A DNA stretch of 35,662 nucleotides from Rickettsiaceae bacterium (lineage in GTDB: Bacteria > Pseudomonadota > Alphaproteobacteria > Rickettsiales > Rickettsiaceae): contig JALZUG010000028.1 of assembly GCA_023301685.1 (NCBI GenBank), positions 1-35,662 on the forward strand, written 5' to 3'. Under the pieces are notes generated by a model. The model saw nothing but the letters and a program-made list of their open reading frames with translations. It was not told where the DNA came from and did no database searches. The translations under genes were made by a program, and so were the position numbers. Within the stretch, counting starts at the first letter, position 1. Each line of letters starts with the position of its first letter. Below are positions 18,522 to 27,800 of this stretch, piece after piece.

Positions 18522-18533
18522 ACTAGCGCTAGT
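18522..18533. promoter_or_regulatory. Perfect 12-bp palindrome ACTAGCGCTAGT before a TATAAT box
   Basis: The palindrome ends 13 nt before TATAAT (18547-18552) on the plus strand, so it covers the place of the -35 box of the promoter for the 18593 gene, which has no good -35 sequence itself. A dimeric regulator binding there is a reasonable inference. The only other gene it could serve is yebC. Confidence 0.4.
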
Positions 18534-18592
18534 AAGATTTTTGTAATATAATACTATCGACTATCAATCAATTGTTGTAGGTGTTTTTTGTA

Positions 18593-20353
18593 GTGTCTAA
18601 TTATGACGATATCATTCTGGAACTGAAAGATTTTGCTCGTAGCTTTAATATGAGTTATATCAATTCTTTCACAATAGACAACCAAAGTGGGCGCGAAGCA
18701 GCGTTTGCTAACAATATTGTTCAAACTCTAAACCACAAAAAACATCTACTAATATATTTAAGTAAAATGCATCGCAAAGATCTTGAGGATTGTCTGCGTA
18801 CTCATGGTGATAAATATGTAAGAGGGTTTGAAAACACAAAAAAATCACAAAACGAAATTAAGGATTTTCATGATAAGATCGTTGATACTCTGAATTTCGT
18901 TGCAAAATCAAGAACAGATTCATCACTAACAAATCAGGAACTAGATTTGATTGGAGAGAGATTATATAAAATTCTTAAAAATGCACAGTTACTTTTTGCT
19001 GAACAATCACATAATACACAAGCTAAAGATTCAATGCAGGCTCTTGCAATTGCTCTTGATTGCTACACACTAGAATATGACGAGCAAAATGCATTATACG
19101 AAAAACTACTACAGATAAAAGAACTTTGGGAAGTGGATAGTGCTGAATCTGCTAGTGCACAAAGTACAAAATATAAATTCCACTACGACCCTATGAGCAG
19201 AATCAAACTGCAAGAAATTGATGACAAGGATAGTGCATTTGAAAAAATTGTAGTACTTTTAACTGGAAAGCTTTCAACTCTAGAAACACTATCAGATGAA
19301 CAGATAATACATTTATACGATAGATCAAAGAACCTAGAATGGATCTCTCCTTCAATACCTCTATTGTTAAATAGAATTCACGATGAAGCACAATTCAGGT
19401 ATAGCTACAATAGACTAACCGATTCTGGATATGACTTACTTAATAGGTTCCAGAGCTTTGACGCTCTAATGCACCAAGTGGATAATTTAGAATTTTCGAT
19501 AGTCGAGTCTTACTTAATTAATAATACTAATTTTATTAAAGATACACTTTTTTCACTATTTAAACATGTGGACAATATTAGGGGTCTTGCCCTAAGCAAA
19601 GATAAAAATCTTGGAGCAATATTTAAAAAAATAGAAGCCAAGATCCATCACTTATCTGGATCAGAACAGGAATCTGCTAAATCGGCACTTACCTCGGTGA
19701 GAGGAAAACTCGGGAATTCACTCGAACCCCACATCCAAAAAAGATATGTTGATCTTGATAGGTTTGCAAAGCTAACTATTCAAAATAGATATAATGATCT
19801 ATTTGAAAAACTTGATCTGATAGTCGAAGAAAAAGAAGGATATATAGAATATATTCATGAGTTGTTTGTTAAAAAGCTTACAAGAGATTTCTACTTACCT
19901 AATCTGTCAAACTCAATAGACAAACTTCGCAAAATGGCAGAATATAAAGTTGAAGTATCGCGACTGCTATCACAATTACATCTTGCTGATATATTTTTAG
20001 AAGAAGGATTATTAAATAAAATACCTTCACTTGACTTTAAACACGTATCTCTTGACTCAGACATCAAGTCTTCAACTGATTATGTGAACAAATTAATAAC
20101 TGAAATTGTTACAAAATGCAGCGCTTTCCAGCTTGAAACTTTATATAAACCCCTGCTAAAGAATAAAATGCTTTCAGAAATTCAAGTGCATCTAAAAGAA
20201 GAAATTTCTAACCAAATTCACCAAAGAACTTCTGTAGGAAAAATGATATTTTCTATCGTTCGCGGTAAGAAGAAAGAATATGATCAGCTCAAAACCATAA
20301 AGAAAAGTATAAAAAAAAACCCATCAAAGAATCAAGAAAAGATAACTCAATAA
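18593..20353 (+). CDS. Large helical protein of unknown function
   Basis: I do not recognise this 586-residue protein. It is almost entirely alpha-helical and highly charged, without a signal peptide or membrane segment and with a very basic tail (the last 40 residues are rich in Lys and Gln). Regions such as residues 60-160 and 350-420 look like coiled coils. It may be a cytoplasmic scaffold or a secreted effector, but no motif decides this. I start at GTG 18593, 11 nt after an AGG; GTG at 18581 would add four residues. It is alone, diverging from yebC and converging on fliR, with a TATAAT 41 nt before the start. Confidence 0.75.
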   Translation: MSNYDDIILELKDFARSFNMSYINSFTIDNQSGREAAFANNIVQTLNHKKHLLIYLSKMHRKDLEDCLRTHGDKYVRGFENTKKSQNEIKDFHDKIVDTLNFVAKSRTDSSLTNQELDLIGERLYKILKNAQLLFAEQSHNTQAKDSMQALAIALDCYTLEYDEQNALYEKLLQIKELWEVDSAESASAQSTKYKFHYDPMSRIKLQEIDDKDSAFEKIVVLLTGKLSTLETLSDEQIIHLYDRSKNLEWISPSIPLLLNRIHDEAQFRYSYNRLTDSGYDLLNRFQSFDALMHQVDNLEFSIVESYLINNTNFIKDTLFSLFKHVDNIRGLALSKDKNLGAIFKKIEAKIHHLSGSEQESAKSALTSVRGKLGNSLEPHIQKRYVDLDRFAKLTIQNRYNDLFEKLDLIVEEKEGYIEYIHELFVKKLTRDFYLPNLSNSIDKLRKMAEYKVEVSRLLSQLHLADIFLEEGLLNKIPSLDFKHVSLDSDIKSSTDYVNKLITEIVTKCSAFQLETLYKPLLKNKMLSEIQVHLKEEISNQIHQRTSVGKMIFSIVRGKKKEYDQLKTIKKSIKKNPSKNQEKITQ

Positions 20354-20395
20354 GCAAGTAATTAGTTACTAAATTATATTAGAGGTTAGTTTTAG

Positions 20396-20420
20396 AGTTG
20401 TAAAAACTTTCTCTACAACT
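20396..20420. terminator. Hairpin between convergent genes
   Basis: AGTTGTA (20396-20402) and TACAACT (20414-20420) form a 7-bp stem around an 11-nt loop, between the converging 18593 gene and fliR. Only a short, interrupted T-run follows on either strand, so this is a weak bidirectional terminator at best. Confidence 0.3.
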
Positions 20421-20457
20421 TTGCTTACAGACGACGAGTAACCTAAATCATTATAGA

Positions 20458-21216
20458 TTAAAACCCTAGAACATTAACGCTTTGGCTAATTGCAACTACC
20501 AGCTTTGAAACAATTGCCTGAATGACAATATACATCGTTCCGAACATAATAAGTATTTGCGCAGGAGTAATAACAAAGAAAACTTGTAAATTAGGCATTA
20601 ATCTTGCAAGAAGGCCACTTCCAGTCATTATAGCAAGACCTACAACTAAAAAAGGAGAAACTATTTTGAATGAAAGAATAAAACTATCATTTAATACAAA
20701 CGATACAAATTTACTCACATCTCCAGAATCTACCAATTCTCCTGGAGGAAATTTCATGTAACTGTCTGCAACAGCAGTAATAAATAGATGATGGGTATTA
20801 CTCGCAAAGATCATAACTATTGCAATAATCAACATAAAATTAGAAAAGATTGCTACTTGCGATCTTTGCAATGGATCAAAAAAGGCAGCCGCTCCAAGAC
20901 CAGATTGCATAGACAATATCTGTCCCACGAAATGAAGTGACATAAAATATATATTTGCTGCAACACTAATAATTAGACCAATCAATATTTCAATTGCAAT
21001 ATAACCAATATTTTTAGCAAAATCATCTGTATATTTAGGTAAATATGGCGTAAGAATAGGAAGCATGACAAAACTAATTGTCAGCGCAACGAATAACTTA
21101 GCACGAGAATGAATATAAGGAGCTCCCACCGCTGGAAAACGACGAAAAGCCGTGCCTAATCTAGCAAAGACAAGCATAAACTGAAAAATAAATTCTAAAG
21201 ATAGTTCTTCAAGCAC
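20458..21216 (-). CDS. fliR: Flagellar export gate protein FliR
   Basis: The 252-residue integral membrane protein has the FliR/SctT arrangement of six or more helices and its markers: FARLGTAFRRFPAVGAPYIH near the start, LHFVGQILSMQSGLGAAAFFDP in the middle and GLLARLMPNLQVFFVITPAQ near the end. FliR is part of the FliPQR export gate of the flagellar type III system in the inner membrane. The MPNLQVFF segment favours FliR over virulence SctT. The start is GTG with no clear ribosome-binding site. No fliQ, flhB or other flagellar gene is adjacent, so the gene is isolated here. The frame is intact. Confidence 0.9.
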   Translation of the reverse strand: MLEELSLEFIFQFMLVFARLGTAFRRFPAVGAPYIHSRAKLFVALTISFVMLPILTPYLPKYTDDFAKNIGYIAIEILIGLIISVAANIYFMSLHFVGQILSMQSGLGAAAFFDPLQRSQVAIFSNFMLIIAIVMIFASNTHHLFITAVADSYMKFPPGELVDSGDVSKFVSFVLNDSFILSFKIVSPFLVVGLAIMTGSGLLARLMPNLQVFFVITPAQILIMFGTMYIVIQAIVSKLVVAISQSVNVLGF

Positions 21217-21292
21217 AATAAATAAATTTCATTCTAGATTCATAGTTGCCTAGCTAATATAACCTAATTAGTTGAAAAAATGCAGTAATTTA

Positions 21293-21321
21293 TTGACGGA
21301 GACCTAAATTCATCTTATTAA
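21293..21321 (+). promoter_or_regulatory. Probable promoter of glnP-glnQ
   Basis: TTGACG (21293-21298), 17 nt, then TATTAA (21316-21321): five and four of six consensus bases with ideal spacing. The leader to the glnP ATG would be about 75 nt. Confidence 0.5.
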
Positions 21322-21402
21322 TTTACGTAGATTAATATACACTGTTAGTTAACTTAACGATTTTTCTTATAGTTTTTTTTATAATATAAATTAATTATAC
21401 AA

Positions 21403-22056
21403 ATGTATGATGAGCTAGTGGCGTTTTTGCCGCAAACATATTTTATTCTTCAAGGGGTATTCATCACTCTAAAATACAGTGTAACTGCTGTATGTTTAGG
21501 GCTAGTGATAGGCACTCTTCTTGCAATATGCAAAATTATAGATATTAAAATATTGCGCATATTTGCGCACAGCTATACATCTGTATTTCGCGGCACTCCA
21601 TTACTAATTCAGCTCACTATAATATATTTTGGATTACCTGGACTGCTTGGATTAAAACTTAGTATTTTCTCAGCTGGTATTATTGCCTTCTCATTCAATT
21701 CTGGTGCATATGTATCGGAAATTATTAGAGCAGGTATTGCAGCTGTTGACAAAGGACAAATTGAAGCCGCAAAGGCACTTGGGATTCCTCCAATACTTCG
21801 GATGAAAGATATAGTACTACCTCAAGCATTTCGCAAAATTTTACCTGCTCTTGTAAATGAGCTAATAAATCTAATCAAAGAATCTGCGCTAATTTCAATT
21901 ATTGGAGAAATGGATTTGATGAGAAGAGCACAAATAGTTTCTGCCGAGACCTTTACTTTCTTTACACCAATGCTAACTGCTGCTGCTGCATATTATATTT
22001 TGGTACTAATTATCAGCAGTGTTGCCATGGCTTTAGAAAAAAGGTTAGCATTGTGA
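21403..22056 (+). CDS. glnP: Polar amino-acid ABC transporter, permease
   Basis: The 217-residue permease has about five membrane segments and the family's EAA loop that docks on the ATPase: EAAKALGIPPILRMKDIVLP (121-140). GVFITLKYSVTA and VFRGTPLLIQL near the N-terminus place it in the HisM/GlnP group. It imports amino acids, likely glutamine or another polar one, across the inner membrane. The stop overlaps the glnQ start by four bases (GTGA). No periplasmic binding-protein gene is next to it, so that partner must be encoded elsewhere. Confidence 0.9.
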   Translation: MYDELVAFLPQTYFILQGVFITLKYSVTAVCLGLVIGTLLAICKIIDIKILRIFAHSYTSVFRGTPLLIQLTIIYFGLPGLLGLKLSIFSAGIIAFSFNSGAYVSEIIRAGIAAVDKGQIEAAKALGIPPILRMKDIVLPQAFRKILPALVNELINLIKESALISIIGEMDLMRRAQIVSAETFTFFTPMLTAAAAYYILVLIISSVAMALEKRLAL

Positions 22057-22775
22057 TTGAACTTAAAAATGTTTCGAAAAAGTTTGATGGTCATTACGCA
22101 TTGAAAGACATCAACCTTACTCTCGATAAGCGTGAAACCGTTGTGGTTATTGGCTCCTCAGGAAGCGGCAAATCTACATTACTTCGTACAATAAATAATT
22201 TAGAAAATCCAACAAGTGGGTCAGTTCTCATAGATGGAACCAAATTAACTAGAAGAAATCGTGGTAAACTCTGTTTTAAAATAGGTATGGTTTTCCAACA
22301 ATTCAACCTATTTCCGCATATGAGTGTTCTGGAAAATCTAACCTATGGACCTCGAAATGTTTTAGATGCAAATACAATTGATACTGAAAAAAAAGCTAGG
22401 GATCTGCTGGAACGTTTCGGTATAATAGATAAATTAGACTCTGCCCCAAATGATTTATCCGGTGGTCAAAAACAAAGAGCTGCAATTTGTAGAGCTTTAA
22501 TGATGGATCCGGAAACTATTCTATTTGATGAACCAACTTCTGCACTTGATCCTGAAGTAATTCGAGATATCATTCAAATTATTAATGACCTTAAAAACCA
22601 GATGACTATGGTTGTAATTACTCATCAAATAAATTTTGCCAAGATCATTGCTGATCGAATCATCTTTATGGACAAAGGAATTATACTTGCAGATCAACCT
22701 GCTAAAGAATTCTTTGAAAAACCAAGCTCACACAGAGCCAGACTATTCTTAGCAAATGTTGGTGACTTGATTTAA
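22053..22775 (+). CDS. glnQ: Polar amino-acid ABC transporter, ATPase
   Basis: A 240-residue ABC ATPase with Walker A GSSGSGKSTLLRTI, Q-loop VFQQFNLFPHMSVLENL, signature LSGGQKQRAAICRAL, Walker B TILFDEPTSALDPE and the switch histidine in VVITHQ. The FNLFPH motif is typical of the HisP/GlnQ group. It powers the GlnP permease encoded directly upstream, sharing four bases with it. The start is GTG. The kinase-like gene follows after 23 nt. Confidence 0.95.
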   Translation: MIELKNVSKKFDGHYALKDINLTLDKRETVVVIGSSGSGKSTLLRTINNLENPTSGSVLIDGTKLTRRNRGKLCFKIGMVFQQFNLFPHMSVLENLTYGPRNVLDANTIDTEKKARDLLERFGIIDKLDSAPNDLSGGQKQRAAICRALMMDPETILFDEPTSALDPEVIRDIIQIINDLKNQMTMVVITHQINFAKIIADRIIFMDKGIILADQPAKEFFEKPSSHRARLFLANVGDLI

Positions 22776-22798
22776 GTATAAATTAACAAACCTGAGTT

Positions 22799-23368
22799 AT
22801 GCAAAAAATTGTCTTTCTAAATGGACCTTCCAGCGCTGGCAAAACATCAATTGCCAACAAACTGCAAGAAACTGCTTCACATAATTTTATGCAAATTGGA
22901 ATCGACAAGGTGATTTCTATGATGCCAGATCATCTAAATGATTGGACAGGAAAACATTCAGCTAAAGGGTTTTGGTGGCAAATCAATCTCGATGAGAATG
23001 GCAAAGCTTGCAGTGAAATTATGCTAGGAGATTTTGCAGAAAAAGTATCAAAGTCATTTTTTTCAATGACTAAATCGTTGCTAAATGACGGTCACAATGT
23101 AATTATCGATGAGATATGTCTTGAACAGAAAAAAGCCTATAATTGGCAAGCACTCCTTAGCAATTTTGATACATACTATATTGGCATTACAGCTGATTTA
23201 AAGGAATTAGAAGAAAGAGAGAAAGCAAGGGGCAATCGCATGATCGGATCAGCTAGATCTCAAATAGAATTAGTACATACTGTTGGTTTTAAATACAACC
23301 TAATCATTGACTCATCAAAAAAAACCGTTACTGAAAGCGCAAAAATGATTCTTAACTTATTGTTATAA
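22799..23368 (+). CDS. Chloramphenicol-phosphotransferase-like P-loop kinase
   Basis: A 189-residue P-loop protein: FLNGPSSAGKTSIANKLQ (6-23) is the phosphate loop, and IGID with D36 falls where chloramphenicol 3-O-phosphotransferase has its catalytic base. KARGNRMIGSARSQ, then VHTVGFKYNLIIDSS, matches the family's C-terminal part. Family members phosphorylate small molecules, and chloramphenicol is only one substrate; the true one is not shown. It lies 23 nt after glnQ on the same strand and may be co-transcribed with the transporter. The context suggests a metabolic rather than a resistance role. Confidence 0.78.
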   Translation: MQKIVFLNGPSSAGKTSIANKLQETASHNFMQIGIDKVISMMPDHLNDWTGKHSAKGFWWQINLDENGKACSEIMLGDFAEKVSKSFFSMTKSLLNDGHNVIIDEICLEQKKAYNWQALLSNFDTYYIGITADLKELEEREKARGNRMIGSARSQIELVHTVGFKYNLIIDSSKKTVTESAKMILNLLL

Positions 23369-23400
23369 ACATTAACTTACTATACTTTGCTTCAAAACAT

Positions 23401-23949
23401 CTATGTTTTACTTCTTTCCCACCCTTTATATTCGTTACTCTTAGCTAATGCTAATGGCTTATCTTGTTTTATTCCATTTGCCATTGACTGTCTTGCATTT
23501 TGAACAAATTCATTTAATTTACTTCCCTTTCCACCCTCAACATGACTTTGCACCTTACTCCTTATTTGATCTAATATCTCTATACTTTCATTATCTTTTT
23601 CTTGCTTTATGCCATCTATTATTTCAGCTGTAATCTGCTTAGCATCTTCAATCTTTATTGGCACATGAGTGGGATCTGCTTTCTCAATATCTTTGTCAAT
23701 AAGATATACTAATTTTTCTATATCCTCATGACTAACTCTAGCATCATTTACATTGTCAACAACTGGATAATCTTCGTTCGTACAACGATCATTTGCAATC
23801 TTTGTAATTCTTTTTTCCATCACCTGTGAAAAAGCTGTTTCTACAGGGATACCCATAATATGTAATAAAAAGTTCATTATTTCGCCACCAGATAACCTCT
23901 CTTTCTTATTCTGCAAAGAATTATCTGATCCAGTATCATCATCATTCAT
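23401..23949 (-). CDS. Unknown acidic protein
   Basis: I do not recognise this 182-residue protein. It starts with an acidic stretch (MNDDDTGSDNSLQN), has one mildly hydrophobic segment (IMNFLLHIMGIPVETAF), and the rest is polar and helical with many Lys and Glu residues. There is no signal peptide. ATG 23949 is chosen because AGGAG lies five bases before it. It converges on the kinase-like gene with a 32-bp gap and heads into the 941-bp spacer upstream. Small charged proteins like this are common in Rickettsiales and often unique to a lineage. Confidence 0.65.
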   Translation of the reverse strand: MNDDDTGSDNSLQNKKERLSGGEIMNFLLHIMGIPVETAFSQVMEKRITKIANDRCTNEDYPVVDNVNDARVSHEDIEKLVYLIDKDIEKADPTHVPIKIEDAKQITAEIIDGIKQEKDNESIEILDQIRSKVQSHVEGGKGSKLNEFVQNARQSMANGIKQDKPLALAKSNEYKGWERSKT

Positions 23950-24890
23950 AGCCACTCCTCTATATAAGTTTTTAAATGTTCTATACTAATTATTCTTTCA
24001 AATAACCATAACTTTAATTAAACATATAATGGTAACCTAGGGTTATAGCAAAACAAAAAAGCTTTTGTTTTATAATTTTTATATTTTTGCTGAATTGTCA
24101 TTGCTTTTACTTCAAATAAGTTATAAATTATATTGCTAAATTCCCCCTAGGGAATTTTATTTTACACACCTTTATCTATATATATCCTCATATACAGCCT
24201 TAAAATTACTAGCCTATACAAGCTATTATTTTGTTCTATTTAACTACAATTTATTCTATTATAACCTTACCTTTTACATGATTTTTTTCTATCAAAAACC
24301 GCAACAACTGCTAGTATTTTGTAATTATTGATAAAAGCCAAAAACCTTCCAACAAACTGTTGCAAAAATATCAGTGCATTTTTTGGTAAAATTTTATACT
24401 TTTTTAGTTAATTATTTTACCATTTTTTTATCAATAAAAACTTCGGGCTTAAGAAGCGTAAATATATTATAAATTCCCTTACTTTTGCTTCATATTTATT
24501 ACTTTAATAACCATCTAAAGCATATTTAAACCTTAGGTTTTATAGAGTTGCAGTTTTTTTGATAAAGAAACAAATTTTTTTTCCTTAGTTTTAAAAACTT
24601 CAGAAGCAAAATAAAGCTATAAAAACAAAGGTTTTTTTTATAAAAAATACACAACTACAAGACCTTATAATCAAAAAGCTAGAAAATAAAAAAATCAAAT
24701 AAAATTCTAGAAAGCATTTAACTTATGATTGAAAATATCAAACTTACCATGTTATCAAGAGATTAAGGCGTTAGTAATAATTTTAACGAATTGCATTATT
24801 TGTTCTCTTAAGTTACAGAAGCTTAAAGAACGCATACTAACTTCAATATTGTTAATAAAGACAAGACAAACAGAAAAAGAGGATTTAGTT
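23950..24890. other. 941-bp AT-rich spacer upstream of the autotransporter
   Basis: No gene was recognised. It contains three inverted repeats: AACC-TAG-GGTT (24034-24044), AAATTCCC-CCTA-GGGAATTT (24138-24157) and AACC-TTA-GGTT (24529-24539). A TATAAT at 24666-24671 on the plus strand could be the -10 box of the autotransporter, without a good -35 box. The leader before its ATG would be about 210 nt and contains a 13-codon ATG frame (24725-24766). Confidence 0.5.
24138..24157. repeat. Inverted repeat AAATTCCC-CCTA-GGGAATTT
   Basis: Perfect 8-bp arms with a 4-nt loop in the spacer between two divergent genes. It is followed by TATTTTA on the plus strand, but no plus-strand gene ends upstream, so an operator is as likely as a terminator. 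Confidence 0.4.
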
Positions 24891-27800
24891 ATGATTAAAA
24901 TAAGAAAGAGTTTTTTAGCTACTGCTTCGCTTTTGGCTATAACTACAGGCCTAAATACAAACACAATAGCAGCAAACCTTGTAAAATCGGATGGGGGAGG
25001 GGCAATTTTATTACAGAATGCAGTTGTACCAGTTAACACGAATTCTGTTGCTCCATGGCTCCCTGATGACTCTCTGGCATTAGATCACAGTGAAGCTATA
25101 CGAACCGGAGGCATTGGAGCAACTATTAGTGTTATTGACTTAAATGGCAATGATAGCACTCTTCGAATATCTGCAAATAGCTCGTTGGCTTCTGTAATAA
25201 ATAGCGCTGGAGGAAATGAAAAACTTCAAGTCACAGTAGACGACACATTTAATTTTACTATTGGTGGACAAGATGGATTAAAACATGATGGCACCGCTCA
25301 AGCTGCAGGAATATTAACAGCATTAAGCAAAATTCAATTAGGCTCTGCAGCCGGTAATGGAACTTTAACAATCAATGATAGTGTAAGATTACCTACCTCT
25401 ATTGATAGCTCCGTAGATCATAGTGGAACAATTAATATTCTACCTGATAAGAGAGCTATCTTTGAAGAAGCTATTGGCTCTATTGCAATCATAGATCAGC
25501 TAAATCTTCTTGGAAATAACTCAAGAGCGATTCTTAAAAAGAATTCTTCTATAGATCAAGTTGAGTTGCACCACAATAGAGCTAGGCTTATTCTGGATGA
25601 TGATACAACTTTAACAGGAAATGTTGATTCAAATGGTAATGGTGGAAGATTAATATTAAGAGGAAACAATGAAATCACGGGAACAATAGGCTTAAATGCC
25701 CCGCTATCTCATATTATTGTAAATGGCAAGTCACCTGGAGGAAACACATCAGTGCTTCATAATATTGTTAGAACTAACTTATTGGATATTAAAAATAATG
25801 ATACTTTAATTTCCAAAACAAACAGTATAGCAAATACAAATAGGATTAATATTGGTAATGATGGTACACTTAGTATTGATACTAATGGAAACTATAATAT
25901 AAACGGTGGACACGGTATAACGTTTGATGGCCAAGATTCAACCATAGAACTTACAAATACTAGCCATAACAACTCAATTGTAACATTACAAAACTCTTTA
26001 TTACCAGGGGCAACTCCAGACGCAAACGGTATCCTGAAACTCAATGCAACTGGAGCTATGCTTTCTCTAGATCAGGGGATAAATAAAACAATTGGAATTG
26101 ATAACACACATAGGTTAAATAATTTTATAATTGATGGAAGCAAAAATATCGTAATAGATACAAATACATTTGCCAAAACTATTTCCATTGGTTCAACAGG
26201 TGATGTTATTTTTAATAAAGATATTGATAGTGGAGCAAATAGTATTATTAAATTTGATAATGCTGGTAATACAACATTCATTGGCAATGTAAGCGCAGAA
26301 ACAATTGATTTTGGTAATCACGCAAGAATTGTAACTCTAGATGGCACAATTAATACCCAAAATATTATTTCTACAACGGGTCACGGATCACAAATTTCTT
26401 TAGTTGGAAACAGTAATTTAAATCTATTAATGCCAGGCATAGTTGTTGTTGATAGAATTTTTGCTGGAGAAGCAGGCGCTACTGCAAATCTTGGGACAGG
26501 ACAATATAATGTCGATGACATTCAAATAATTGATGGAGCAGGAACAGTTGAGATTGGCGACGAAACAATGATAACTGGTGGATTTAATAACCTAGGAGGT
26601 GCTCCAGGTAATATAATATTTAAAGGAAATGCCACTGTTATGGAAAATTTAGGTAATACCACCTCTCCTATTGGCGCTGTAACTATAGGCGGAGTTAACA
26701 AGAAGCTAAATCTTAGCAGCGACGTACATGTTACAAGTTTGGATGCTAGCAATGTAAATGATCAATATTTAGAATTTAACAATTTCAACGATATCAACAT
26801 TCAAGGAAATATTGGTCACACTGAACCCTTCAATGAAATTAGATTTGGTGGATCAGGTATAATAACGTTTGGAGCAGGCTCTTTACAAACTGGCCAAGAT
26901 TTATTCTTCAATGCCAACAATCAAGTTGTAACTAACAACTACGATCTTGGAAACACCAATATCAATAATACGACGATACTCAACAAATTAACTGTAAATG
27001 TCAATCAACATATCACTGGTAGAGTCGGAGCAAATAATAATTTCTTTGGTGAATTACATGTTGATTCACCAACAAGAAGAGATGTTATAATAGATAGCAA
27101 TCAATTTTTTGCGGGTATTACCGGTGCTAATGCGCATGTTACACTTAATAAGGATGGAGTCTCAATCCCTTATCTTGGTCAAAACACTGATCCAATTAAA
27201 TATACCAACTTTACAGATAATGGTGAAGTATTGGGGGCTGTATACGTTGAGAATATTGATATACAAGATGGAAAAACAGCAAAGTTCAACCACAATATCT
27301 TTAATGCTGAACTAGAAATGCATGGAGCCAATGCTATTGCAGAATTTAATAATAATGTTACGATTAACTCTCCAATTAATGGTATTGGAATACTAAATTT
27401 CCATAATGGCGCCATTATAAATGATAATCTCGGAACAATTGCACAGAAACTATCACAAGTACGTTTTAATGGAGATACAGTAATTGATTCTAATATACAT
27501 TCCAATGAGATTCGCTTTAATAACTGTAATCTAACTCTGAATAATAATACAGAATTCGACGGACAAACAACATTTGACAATACGGTAATTACTCTAAATA
27601 ACGATCTAGTAATGAAAAATGGTGATGTAGAATTAATAGGTGCAGTAGTAATTAATACTTCGTTTGATGGGACAAACGTTAATAGCATTACTGCCAGCAC
27701 TGGAAGTAATATAAAATTAGCTGATCCAGATACTTTACTAATTAATATTGATGACTCAAACAACATCTCATCTGGTGGTGCTATTGTTAAGCCTTTAGTA

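Noticed and set aside
22799-23368. Call as an antibiotic-resistance gene
   Set aside because: Family members act on various small molecules, and the context is metabolic; resistance is not supported.
24729-24890. N-terminal extension of the autotransporter
   Set aside because: It starts at TTG and would place 54 residues before a normal signal peptide; GAGGA before 24891 supports the later start.
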